From Slackia sp. (GTDB lineage: Bacteria > Actinomycetota > Coriobacteriia > Anaerosomatales > Anaerosomataceae): a stretch of DNA of 64,000 nt. This document shows, piece after piece, positions 43,791-51,588 of the stretch (positions are counted from its first letter, which is position 1; each line of letters starts with the position of its first letter). The notes under the pieces are model-generated. The model saw nothing but the letters and a program-made list of their open reading frames with translations, had not been told where the DNA came from and ran no database searches. The stretch spans positions 186,001-250,000 of the forward strand of contig DYEA01000007.1 of the NCBI GenBank assembly GCA_020725885.1. The letters run 5' to 3'. Both the position numbers and the translations under genes were made by a program.

Positions 43791-44112
43791 CGGTCCAGAG
43801 GCCGAGCCAAAGACCGAGAAGCGCCAGTCCGAGGAGGCGATACGGGAGCCGATTCGAGAGAACCCTCAAGATCTCGCTCGCGATGGTGTCGGAGGCGACT
43901 GCCCCGCTCCCCAACCGCGTCCGCGTCAGCAGATTCAACACCGGAGGCAGAAGCGTCAACGGCGTGCATGTCACAAGCCAGATCAACCCGCGATACCGCC
44001 GTCTGGGTTGGTCCGCGCCCACAGCGATGCGCATCCCAAGCCACCAAGCCGTCATCCAGACAGCCAGCTCCGTTGCAAGCACCGCTCCCAATCTGGCATC
44101 GATTCCGCCCAT
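43765..44112 (-). CDS. Hypothetical membrane protein, candidate immunity protein for Rhs module 3
   Basis: About 115 residues with likely helices near 5-25, 40-60 and 90-110 and basic/proline loops (DQPRRRYRG). AGGAGG lies five bases before ATG 44112; a GTG at 44115 is the alternative. It starts eight bases after the stop of Rhs module 3. Confidence 0.6.
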   Translation of the reverse strand: MGGIDARLGAVLATELAVWMTAWWLGMRIAVGADQPRRRYRGLIWLVTCTPLTLLPPVLNLLTRTRLGSGAVASDTIASEILRVLSNRLPYRLLGLALLGLWLGLWTGDGDAPVD

Positions 44113-44120
44113 CACTCCTC

Positions 44121-44954
44121 CTATCGCGGTTGGGCGAAGTCATATCCCAGCATTTCTCCCCACGCGTACATGTAGACCATGCCGATGCTCACCCCCGGTA
44201 TGACTGCGGCATGTGACATGTCTCGATCGAGCTTCGTAACATAACCAGCTTCCCACGCTTCATCGACGGACTCGAATACGTACCCATCGTACGCGATTCC
44301 GATTGCGAGAAGACCCGCCGAGCGACTCTGCGCCATCAGCTGTTCACCGGGTTTGACTTTGATCAGGCCCGAGCCGATGTTCGCGAGGTCGAGCGCGCCT
44401 CCAACCACAGTTGACCAGAGAGCCTCCGGGGTCGGATATGAGTAGACGTTGATGTCGTTGCACTTCCCGTACGGCGAGGTGTCATGGCACGCTAACGCCG
44501 CCCACGAACGACGGAACGCTGCCACAGCTGCAGCAATCTCGGCAGCGCTCCTACCACTCTCCGCAGCGCCCGTTGCCATCCTTGCCGCCGCCCGGTTCTC
44601 GGGTGTCGGATTGTTGGTCGCGTTCTGCTGGACCGAATCCTCGACATCGAGTCGCCCGTCGCAGTCCACGTCCACGACCGCGCCAGAGGGGTCGGTCAAG
44701 CCCACCGGGTCGCCCAGGCAGTACGCGTAGGCGTTCAAGGAGAGCGGGTCTGCTGCGCTCGGGGGCGCGGGGTCGGGCGAGAGGAAGCGGTAGGTGGCCG
44801 GGTCGTAGTACCTCGCGGGCAGGCAGTGCATGCCGGTCTCGGCATCAAGGTAGTACGCCCGGTAGCGGAGCGGGTTCCTGTGCGCGATCGGGTCCGTCGC
44901 GCCAAGGACGGTGCAGCGCCCGTACGGGTCGTAGGCGTAGCGCGCGACTCGCAC
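44121..44954 (-). CDS. Orphan Rhs core-end module 3, retains the canonical Rhs motif
   Basis: The 277-residue product keeps the hallmark lost from modules 1 and 2: YDPYGRCTVLG, then NPLRYRAYYLDAETGMHCL, ARYYDPATYRFLSPDP. The DPSG boundary and EF-hand-like loop DVDCDGRLDVED follow. The C-terminal domain (about 180 residues) is helical with AAEIAAAVAAFRRSWAALAC and a hydrophobic tail of helices; no toxin family is recognised. The GTG start at 44954 lacks a good ribosome binding site. A YDASG-like Rhs trace can be read just upstream in another frame. Confidence 0.75.
   Translation of the reverse strand: MRVARYAYDPYGRCTVLGATDPIAHRNPLRYRAYYLDAETGMHCLPARYYDPATYRFLSPDPAPPSAADPLSLNAYAYCLGDPVGLTDPSGAVVDVDCDGRLDVEDSVQQNATNNPTPENRAAARMATGAAESGRSAAEIAAAVAAFRRSWAALACHDTSPYGKCNDINVYSYPTPEALWSTVVGGALDLANIGSGLIKVKPGEQLMAQSRSAGLLAIGIAYDGYVFESVDEAWEAGYVTKLDRDMSHAAVIPGVSIGMVYMYAWGEMLGYDFAQPR
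44651..44808 (-). repeat. Rhs core-end repeat, copy in module 3
   Basis: About 157 bases match 41712-41869 in module 1 nearly base for base. It encodes YRFLSPDP to the EF-hand-like loop. Confidence 0.8.
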
Positions 44955-45074
44955 ACAACATGGTCTTCCGACCCGGATGCATCGTACGTGAAGTCAGGTG
45001 CCATCCTCTAAGGCCAGAACCCGGCCGCGGACTCGACGTGTTCATTGTGCTGAGCGATTCATAGCTGCGCACAG

Positions 45075-45410
45075 TCACCCCAGTTGTCGCAACCGCCGAG
45101 CTACGAGCTCCCATGTGCTGCGACGATACCAAAGCATCAGCGCGACACATCCTGGACCAATCACAAGCACTGCAGCGAGTGCAAACACGAATTCGCCGTC
45201 GAGAATGGCCGCGACCGCAAGACCGAGCGCTCCAATCCCGACCCAGAGCACGTCGCTCCGTGTCACACGCACAATGCTGCTCCGTTTTGACTTCCAAGTC
45301 TCGCTGTTGAGACATGGGTCGCTGAGCCCCATCTGGCGAACAGCAGAGATGACTGCCGCCGTCATTGCAACCAGGAATGCGAGAATGGCAATCAGCCAGA
45401 CTATCTGCAT
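45075..45410 (-). CDS. Hypothetical membrane protein, candidate immunity protein for broken Rhs module 4
   Basis: With the ATG at 45410 (GGAG eight bases upstream) this protein has 111 residues and three hydrophobic helices: MQIVWLIAILAFLVAM at the start, then VLWVGIGALGLAVAAIL and FVFALAAVLVIGPGCVALM. It starts 25 bases after the end of the broken module, the same position as the other candidates. It remains intact although its toxin is not. Confidence 0.6.
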   Translation of the reverse strand: MQIVWLIAILAFLVAMTAAVISAVRQMGLSDPCLNSETWKSKRSSIVRVTRSDVLWVGIGALGLAVAAILDGEFVFALAAVLVIGPGCVALMLWYRRSTWELVARRLRQLG

Positions 45411-45435
45411 GACGCTCACTCCACTCGGCTGACAA

Positions 45436-46040
45436 TCATAGGAAGTCACCCGGTCCGGTGTGGTTCCAGATGCCGTATGCGAAAAGACGCACGGTGCTCG
45501 CCGGTATCGGCACAGGCGATCCGCCCACTTCGAAATCCGCTAGAACCATCGCCACATCGCCAGCGGAGGCTTTGTGCAACACGAATTGCGTGGCCTTCCG
45601 CGAGAACATTACGAGGTCCAACGCCGTTTCGACCAGCATCAACCCCTTGGACGCCGCAAGCAGAGCCAGCCCTTCGGGAGCCCCAACCACTGTGGCGGTG
45701 TCCGCATTCCTCCGGCGTACAGGCAGAGCGCAGTCATCTCCAACGCTGCCCCGATTGCGTCAGCCCCAACATCCCATGAATCAGCGCCAGTAGGCCCCAG
45801 CTCCAGTCCAGCCCGGGCCTTCCGCTGCGAAGACCGCCGCCGACCCGTCCCATCGCCAGGCCCATCATCGCCCTGCGGTTGAGCTCGGCTGCCCTCTGCG
45901 CCTGAGCGCGCGCCTCGGCAGCGACCATCTCCGCACGCCTCGCGGCCTTGAGCCTGCTCGAAGCAGGCGCGCGGATGTAGTTCTCGCTCGCGCTGTCTTC
46001 TGGATCGAGTCGCCCGTCGCAGTCCACGTCCACGACCGCC
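45436..46040 (-). pseudogene. Broken Rhs module 4
   Basis: From about 46040 the frame reads VVDVDCDGRLDPED (EF-hand-like loop) and the Ala-rich helix ending LNRRAMMGLAMG, as in module 1. Then sense jumps to a second frame (GPTGADSWDVGADAIGAAL) and a third (GAPEGLALLAASKGLMLV), which stays open to the stop at 45436. Two frameshifts near 45830 and 45700 explain this. The DPSG and core end are also missing. Confidence 0.65.
45866..46039 (-). repeat. Rhs linker repeat, copy in broken module 4
   Basis: Direct copy of 41569-41742; homology stops at 46039, which marks the right edge of the Rhs island next to korA. Confidence 0.8.
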
Positions 46041-46104
46041 GGGCTCATACGCCGTGGGGAATAACCTCCAGCGAATGCCCGTATCGCCCGACCAGGAGGC
46101 ATGC

Positions 46105-47871
46105 ATGCCTGAGACGCCCCTAGAGCTCCGCGTCCGCATCGGCGGCGAGGCCGGGTTCGGCATCAAGGCCGCTGGCCAGATGCTCGCCCGCACCTTCGCC
46201 CACGAGGGCTACGAGGTCTTCGACCTCACCGAGTACCCCTCGCTCATCCGCGGCGGCCACAACACCTACCTGCTGCGCGTGAGCAGCGAGCCCGTTTACT
46301 CGCACGTAGAGCCCGTCGACGTCCTCGCGTGCCTCAACCGCGAGACGCTCGACAGGCACGAGGGCGAGGTCGTCGACGGCGGCGCGGTCATCTTCGACCC
46401 CGACGACTTCGGAGCCGATGCCGTGCCCGGCCGCCTCCGCGCGGTGCCCGTGCCGCTCACAGCCATCGCCCGCGAGACCGGCGGTAAGATCATGCGCAAC
46501 ACCGTGGCGCTCGGAGCGGTGCTCGGCATCGTCGGCTTCCCGCTCGACCCGCTCGCAGACGCGCTGCGCCGGCAGTTCGCCAAGAAGGCCCCGGAGGTCG
46601 CCGAGGGCAACGTCGCCGCGGCGCAGGCCGGCTACGACGCGGCGCGCGCCGCATGCCCCGACTTCTTCGTCACGCTGGCGCCTCGTCCGGGCGCGCCGGA
46701 GCGCCTGCTGGTGGACGGCAACGAAGCGATCGGGTTCGGCGCGCTCGCCGCGGGCATCGGGTTCTACGCGGCCTACCCGATGACGCCGGCGTCCTCGCTC
46801 CTGCACTTCATGGCGGCGCACGAGCGAAGCGCGGGCGTCGTCGTGAAGCACACGGAAGACGAGATCGCCGCGATGAACATGGTCGTCGGCGCGGCGTTCG
46901 GCGGAACCCGAGCGATGTGCGCGACCTCAGGCGGCGGCTTCTCGCTCATGGTCGAGGCGTTCGGCATGGCCGGCGTGAGCGAAAGCGCGGTCGTCGTCGG
47001 CGTGTTCACGCGCCCAGGCCCAGCGACGGGCATGCCCACCTGGACGGAGCAGAGCGATCTGCGTTTCGTCATCCACGCGGCGCAAGGCGAGTTCCCGCGC
47101 GTGGTGCTGGCTCCGGGCGACCGCACCGACGCCTTCGAGCTCACCTGGCGCGCGTTCAACCTCGCCGACCAGCTCCAGACGCCCGTGGTGATCCTCGGCG
47201 ACAGCTACCTCTCGGACAACCGCCAGACGGTGCCGCCATTCGACCTGGCGGGCGTCACGGTCGAGCGTGGGAAGCTGCTCGCGGAGGGAGACGCGAGCGC
47301 CATTCCGGAGGCGCTCAACGACGAAGGGCTCTACCTCAGGTACAAGGTCACAGGAGACGGCGTCTCCTGGCGCGTCCTGCCAGGCGTGCGGGGCGCGAAC
47401 CAGCTGGGCAACTCCTACGAGCACGACGAGCGCGGCTTCGGCGCCCCGGGCGAAGACGCGGCCGTGCGCACGCAGCAAAACGAGAAGCGCATGCGCAAGC
47501 TCGACCTCGCCCGCACGCTCGTCCCGCCGCCCGCGTACTTCGGCGCCCCGCCCGGCGAAGCAGACCTCGGCATCGTGCTGTTCGGCACCACGAAGGGGCC
47601 TGCGCGCGAAGCGGCGCGCATGCTCGAGCGCGAGGGCGTCCGTATCGCGATCATGCAGGTCGTGACCGTGTGGCCCTTCCCCGCCGAGGAGGTCGCGGCG
47701 TTCATGGATGCCGCGCCGAAGACGGCCGTCGTCGAAGGCAACTACGCAGGTCAGCTGGAGTCGCTCGTCCGCGAGCACGCGCTGCGCGCGCCGGACGCGC
47801 GCCTGCACCGGTACGACGGCCGCCCGTTCTCGCCCGAGCAGATCGTCCGGTTCGTGAAGGAGGTGCTCTGA
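46105..47871 (+). CDS. korA: 2-oxoacid:ferredoxin oxidoreductase, fused gamma-alpha subunit
   Basis: The 588-residue protein starts with a gamma domain (LRVRIGGEAGFGIKAAG, SLIRGGHNTYLLRV) and continues to the alpha domain (GNEAIGFGALAAGIGFYAAYPMTPASSLLH, MCATSGGGFSLM). This is the KorA-type layout of 2-oxoglutarate or related 2-oxoacid oxidoreductases. Start ATG 46105 is chosen for AGGAGG upstream, not the ATG at 46054. The beta gene follows with a one-base overlap. Confidence 0.92.
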   Translation: MPETPLELRVRIGGEAGFGIKAAGQMLARTFAHEGYEVFDLTEYPSLIRGGHNTYLLRVSSEPVYSHVEPVDVLACLNRETLDRHEGEVVDGGAVIFDPDDFGADAVPGRLRAVPVPLTAIARETGGKIMRNTVALGAVLGIVGFPLDPLADALRRQFAKKAPEVAEGNVAAAQAGYDAARAACPDFFVTLAPRPGAPERLLVDGNEAIGFGALAAGIGFYAAYPMTPASSLLHFMAAHERSAGVVVKHTEDEIAAMNMVVGAAFGGTRAMCATSGGGFSLMVEAFGMAGVSESAVVVGVFTRPGPATGMPTWTEQSDLRFVIHAAQGEFPRVVLAPGDRTDAFELTWRAFNLADQLQTPVVILGDSYLSDNRQTVPPFDLAGVTVERGKLLAEGDASAIPEALNDEGLYLRYKVTGDGVSWRVLPGVRGANQLGNSYEHDERGFGAPGEDAAVRTQQNEKRMRKLDLARTLVPPPAYFGAPPGEADLGIVLFGTTKGPAREAARMLEREGVRIAIMQVVTVWPFPAEEVAAFMDAAPKTAVVEGNYAGQLESLVREHALRAPDARLHRYDGRPFSPEQIVRFVKEVL

Positions 47872-48764
47872 TGCCGACCGCAGACGAGCTCAAGCAGCAT
47901 GCGCTCAAACCCACGTGGTGCCCCGGCTGCGGCAACTACGGCATGTACCGCGCGCTCACCGAGGCGATCGAGGAGCTCGGCATCGAGCGCGAGCGGCTCG
48001 TGATGGTGTGGGGCATCGGATGCCACGGCAACGGCGCCGACTTCTACGACGTCCAGGGCTTCCACGGCCTGCACGGCCGCGCGCTTCCGCTCGCCACCGG
48101 CATCGCGCTCACCCGCCCCGACCTCACGGTGATCGTCGAGATGGGCGACGGCGACGGGTATGGCATCGGCGGCAACCACTTCATCCACTCGGTGCGCCGC
48201 AACATCGACATGACCGCTATCTTCCACAACAACCAGATCTACGGCCTGACGACCGGCCAAGCCTCCCCCACCTCGGACCAGTTCATGAGGACGCCATCGA
48301 CGCCCGGAGGCGTCATCGAGGAGCCGGTCAACCCCGTCGGCGTGGCGGTGGCGCAGGGCGCTACCTTCGTGGCGCGCGGATTCGCGGGCGACATCCCGCA
48401 CCTCAAGGAGCTCTACAAGCGCGCGATCTCGCACCGCGGCTTCTCGGTGGTCGACGTCTATCAGCCGTGCGTGACCTGGAACAAGGTCAACACGTTCTCG
48501 TGGTTCCGCGAGCGCGTGTACAAGATCGAGGACCTCCCCGACTACGACCCGACCGACCGCACCAAGGCGTTCGACCTGTCGATGTCGACCTTCCACGAGC
48601 TCACTTGCGCGCCGGACGAGTGCCGCGTCCCGATCGGCGTGTTCTTCGAGGATGAGGACTCGTTCACGTACCAGGACGGGCTCCCGCAGCTCGACCGCCC
48701 CATGTGGAAGCACGCCGAAGCGCCGCGGGACATCGCCGAGATGCTGGGGCCCTACCGCGTGTGA
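47871..48764 (+). CDS. korB: 2-oxoacid:ferredoxin oxidoreductase, beta (TPP) subunit
   Basis: This 297-residue subunit has WCPGCGNYGMYRAL, WGIGCHGNGADFY, the TPP-Mg motif GDGDGYGIGGNHF and NNQIYGLTTGQASPT. It binds TPP and pairs with KorA. No delta or ferredoxin subunit is encoded next to it. Substrate (2-oxoglutarate, or a branched-chain keto acid) is not settled by sequence. Confidence 0.94.
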   Translation: MPTADELKQHALKPTWCPGCGNYGMYRALTEAIEELGIERERLVMVWGIGCHGNGADFYDVQGFHGLHGRALPLATGIALTRPDLTVIVEMGDGDGYGIGGNHFIHSVRRNIDMTAIFHNNQIYGLTTGQASPTSDQFMRTPSTPGGVIEEPVNPVGVAVAQGATFVARGFAGDIPHLKELYKRAISHRGFSVVDVYQPCVTWNKVNTFSWFRERVYKIEDLPDYDPTDRTKAFDLSMSTFHELTCAPDECRVPIGVFFEDEDSFTYQDGLPQLDRPMWKHAEAPRDIAEMLGPYRV

Positions 48765-48815
48765 CGAGTACGGCGGGCGCTTCGCTTCATTCGAGCGGGG
48801 CGCGTGTGCGACGCG

Positions 48816-50030
48816 TCAGCGCCTGCCGCGCCCTCGACCTCGCCTCGAGCTGAAGACCGTGCGCACCTGTTTGGTCGCGGCCCGCTCTGGGTTCGGGACG
48901 ATGCGCCCGTCCGCGTACTCGAAGCCCTCGGCGTCGTGGCACGGAAGCACCGACCCGATCGCCACCTCGATCTCGCGGAACACGCCGTGCTCCTCCGGGG
49001 CGAGGAGCGACACCGCGGCGCCGCTCTTGCCCGCGCGGGCGGTCCTGCCGATGCGGTGCACGTAGTCTTCCGGCGTGTTCGGCAAGTCGTAGTTCACGAC
49101 GTGGCTCACGTCGTCCACGTCGATGCCGCGCGCGACCACGTCCGTCGCCACGAGCACCTGCACGCGCCCGCGCTTGAGCCCGTCGAGCGCGCTTTGGCGC
49201 TGGCCCTGCGAGCGGTCGCCGTGGATGGCCGCGCTCGCGATGCCGCTGCGGCGGAGCGCGACGGCCACGCGGTCGGCGCGGTGCTTGGTGCGCGTGAACA
49301 CGATGGCGCGGTCCGGGCGGTGCTGCTCGATCAGGTGCACGAGCAGCTGCGTCTTCTGCTGCGCGCTCACCGGGTAGACGCGCTGCTCGATGGCCTCGAT
49401 GGGCGTCGTCGCTGGGGCGACGTCCACGCGCACCGGATCGTTGAGCGTCGAGCCGACGACCCGCATCACCGCGGGCGACATCGTGGCGGAGAACAGCAGG
49501 TTCTGCCGCTTGGCAGGCAGCACAGCCAGGACCTTGCGGACCTGCGGCCAGAACCCCATGTCGAGCATCCGGTCGGCCTCGTCGAGCACGAGCACTTCCA
49601 CGCCGGAGAGGTCAGCGGCGCGGCGCTCCATCAAGTCGAGCAGACGGCCGGGGGTGGCCACGAGCACGTCCACGCCGCGCCTGAGCGCGGAAAGCTGCGG
49701 CTCGTATCCGACGCCGCCGTACACGACGGCGACGCGGTGACGCGTGTGGGCCGCGGTCTGCTCTGCGACGTCGGCGATCTGAAGCGCGAGCTCGCGCGTC
49801 GGCGTGAGCACGAGCGCGCGCGGCCCGCCCGGGGCCGCCTCGACGCGCTGCATGACCGGCAGCACGAACGCCGCGGTCTTGCCGGTGCCGGTCTGCGCGC
49901 ACCCGACCACGTCGCGGCCGGCGAGCACGTGCGGGATGGCGTCACGCTGGATGGGGGTCGGGCGCGTGTAACCCATCGCGGCCACCGCCTGAAGCAGGCG
50001 TGGCGCAAGACCCAGGTTGTCGAAACTCAA
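48816..50030 (-). CDS. DEAD-box RNA helicase
   Basis: This 404-residue helicase has the Q motif (FDNLGLAPRLLQAVAAMGYTRPTPIQ), AQTGTGKT, PTRELA, DEAD in VLVLDEADRM, SAT, and HRIGRTARAG. It unwinds structured RNA; the RG-rich end (SSRRGRGRGRR) binds RNA. I start it at TTG 50030, where AAGGAG is five bases upstream. Upstream open frame is not helicase. Confidence 0.93.
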   Translation of the reverse strand: MSFDNLGLAPRLLQAVAAMGYTRPTPIQRDAIPHVLAGRDVVGCAQTGTGKTAAFVLPVMQRVEAAPGGPRALVLTPTRELALQIADVAEQTAAHTRHRVAVVYGGVGYEPQLSALRRGVDVLVATPGRLLDLMERRAADLSGVEVLVLDEADRMLDMGFWPQVRKVLAVLPAKRQNLLFSATMSPAVMRVVGSTLNDPVRVDVAPATTPIEAIEQRVYPVSAQQKTQLLVHLIEQHRPDRAIVFTRTKHRADRVAVALRRSGIASAAIHGDRSQGQRQSALDGLKRGRVQVLVATDVVARGIDVDDVSHVVNYDLPNTPEDYVHRIGRTARAGKSGAAVSLLAPEEHGVFREIEVAIGSVLPCHDAEGFEYADGRIVPNPERAATKQVRTVFSSRRGRGRGRR

Positions 50031-50206
50031 AGAAGCTCCTTCCTCGTGCGCCGTATCAGGCCGCACTGCGGGCAGACGCAGTCGTCCTGGCACATCACGA
50101 GGAAAGCGGCGGACTACCGAGTCTTGGGTGGGCATCCGCGCTTCGCGGACGCTGTTCTACGCGACATCATACACGCTTTCGAGGCCGCACGCGAACCGCG
50201 GACCCG
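50031..50206. other. Gap upstream of the DEAD-box gene
   Basis: No gene is seen. A TATGAT -10 candidate on the minus strand at 50166-50171 lies about 135 bases before the helicase start; no clear -35. Confidence 0.4.
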
Positions 50207-51457
50207 TCACTCCCCGAACGCCGCCTGATGCCACGAGCGCAACCGCTCGGCGTGGTGGCCGCGCACGAGCACGAGGTGGTTGCCAAGCGGCGCGCGCAGA
50301 AGCTCTCCCGCCTCCCCTGCCGACAGGCGCACGAGCGCCTGCGTCCGGCACAGGTCTTCATCGTCGCCGGTCGCGACGATCGCCCCCTCGGCCAGCCACA
50401 GCCGCTCCAGGCGCGCTCCGCCGATACGGACGAGCGTCACCGGGCCAAGCGGCAGCCGCCCTTGGATGCCGACGCCGAGCCCGGACTCGAAGTGCGAGCG
50501 GAGGCGGTGCTCCTCGACGATCGACAGGGGCACGGTGCAGTGCGCGAGCCAGATCTCGTTCTTCTCCTCGTCGATGCGGGCCGGGTTCGCCATCCACGGC
50601 GTCTCGCCCGTGAGCAGGCGAGCCCAAAGCATACCGATGGTGCTCGGCAGATCGCCCTCGCAGCCGGCGGTGACGCCTTCGTCGATGAGCGCAGCAAGCG
50701 CGAGGCAGCCCGACGTCCTCGACCTCAGCACGAGGTCGAAGCACCGCACCGTGAGCGCGTCGAGGCGCTCCTCGCGCACGATCGCGCGCAACGCCGCCAC
50801 GACGCGCCCGGCGTCCGCCAAGTCGCGCTGGCTCGGCTCCACGCACGCCGAGGCGCTCGCGACGAACCGCTCCGCCTCGCGCACGCCCGTCGCGCCGTCG
50901 ACGCGCGCCATCGCCTCGAACAGGCGCTCGATCGGCACCGGCACGACGGTCGGGCCCCACGACGACCGCACCGTCTCCCCGTCCGGGCTGCTCGCCACGA
51001 GCCAGTCGGACGGCTCGCCCACGACGCCGATTCGTGCGCGTGACAGCGCGTCCGCCACGCGCATGTCCTCCACGGCCGCGCTGAGCGCCTGACGGCCCGC
51101 CTCGTCCTCTGGGGACGGCAGGAACACGACCCGCCCTGACGTGCCCTCGGCCCGAAGCGCCGCGAGCGCCTCGAGCGCCGCCGGCAGCGAGTTGTTGCCA
51201 GGATGCGCGACGAGCAGCACCGGGCCCGAGGCGCCGGCTGCCGCCCGGCGGCACGCCACCGCGTCCAGCACCATGCGCTCGGTGCCGCCGGTCAGCACAA
51301 GGAACGCCAGGAGGCCGGGCTCCGCCACCCGCTCCGGCGCGATGCGCTCGCCGCCGGACGCCGCGAGCGCGGCGGCCCAGGGCGCGGCGAGCCCCTCGAA
51401 GACGGCAGGATCGTCGACCAGGACCGAAGCCACGGGAAGGAACACGAATCGCGCCAT
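50207..51457 (-). CDS. L-fucose/L-arabinose isomerase-like protein
   Basis: This 416-residue protein resembles the FucI-like family: VLLVAHPGNNSLPAALEAL, DALTVRCFDLVLRS, then GCLALAALIDEGVTAGCEGDLPSTIGMLW and NEIWLAHCTVPLS. Residues of the metal site (a Glu in CEGDLP and His in AHCT) fit the isomerase fold. No sugar kinase or aldolase gene sits nearby, so the substrate is open. Start ATG 51457. Confidence 0.75.
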   Translation of the reverse strand: MARFVFLPVASVLVDDPAVFEGLAAPWAAALAASGGERIAPERVAEPGLLAFLVLTGGTERMVLDAVACRRAAAGASGPVLLVAHPGNNSLPAALEALAALRAEGTSGRVVFLPSPEDEAGRQALSAAVEDMRVADALSRARIGVVGEPSDWLVASSPDGETVRSSWGPTVVPVPIERLFEAMARVDGATGVREAERFVASASACVEPSQRDLADAGRVVAALRAIVREERLDALTVRCFDLVLRSRTSGCLALAALIDEGVTAGCEGDLPSTIGMLWARLLTGETPWMANPARIDEEKNEIWLAHCTVPLSIVEEHRLRSHFESGLGVGIQGRLPLGPVTLVRIGGARLERLWLAEGAIVATGDDEDLCRTQALVRLSAGEAGELLRAPLGNHLVLVRGHHAERLRSWHQAAFGE

Positions 51458-51518
51458 GTCGGCATCCTTTCTTCGGAAGACCCGTAACCCAATGCCTCAC
51501 GGCATCGTTTACCCGTAC

Positions 51519-51574
51519 GTGCCAGCTACCCCTCGGCTGGCACCCCTCGTGCCGGCCCTCCCCTCGGCCGGCAC
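51519..51574. repeat. Tandem pair of similar stem-loops
   Basis: Two consecutive hairpins: GTGCCAGC/GCTGGCAC (51519-51526, 51536-51543) and GTGCCGGCC/GGCCGGCAC (51549-51557, 51566-51574). Loops are both C/T-rich and similar. They lie between two minus-strand genes; a weak T-run (CTTCTTTG) follows only on the plus strand. Confidence 0.55.
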
Positions 51575-51588
51575 GCTTCTTTGTGCCG

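Noticed and set aside
45436-45690. An independent 84-residue gene
   Set aside because: It has no ribosome binding site, and its sequence continues the sense of the frameshifted Rhs module 4.
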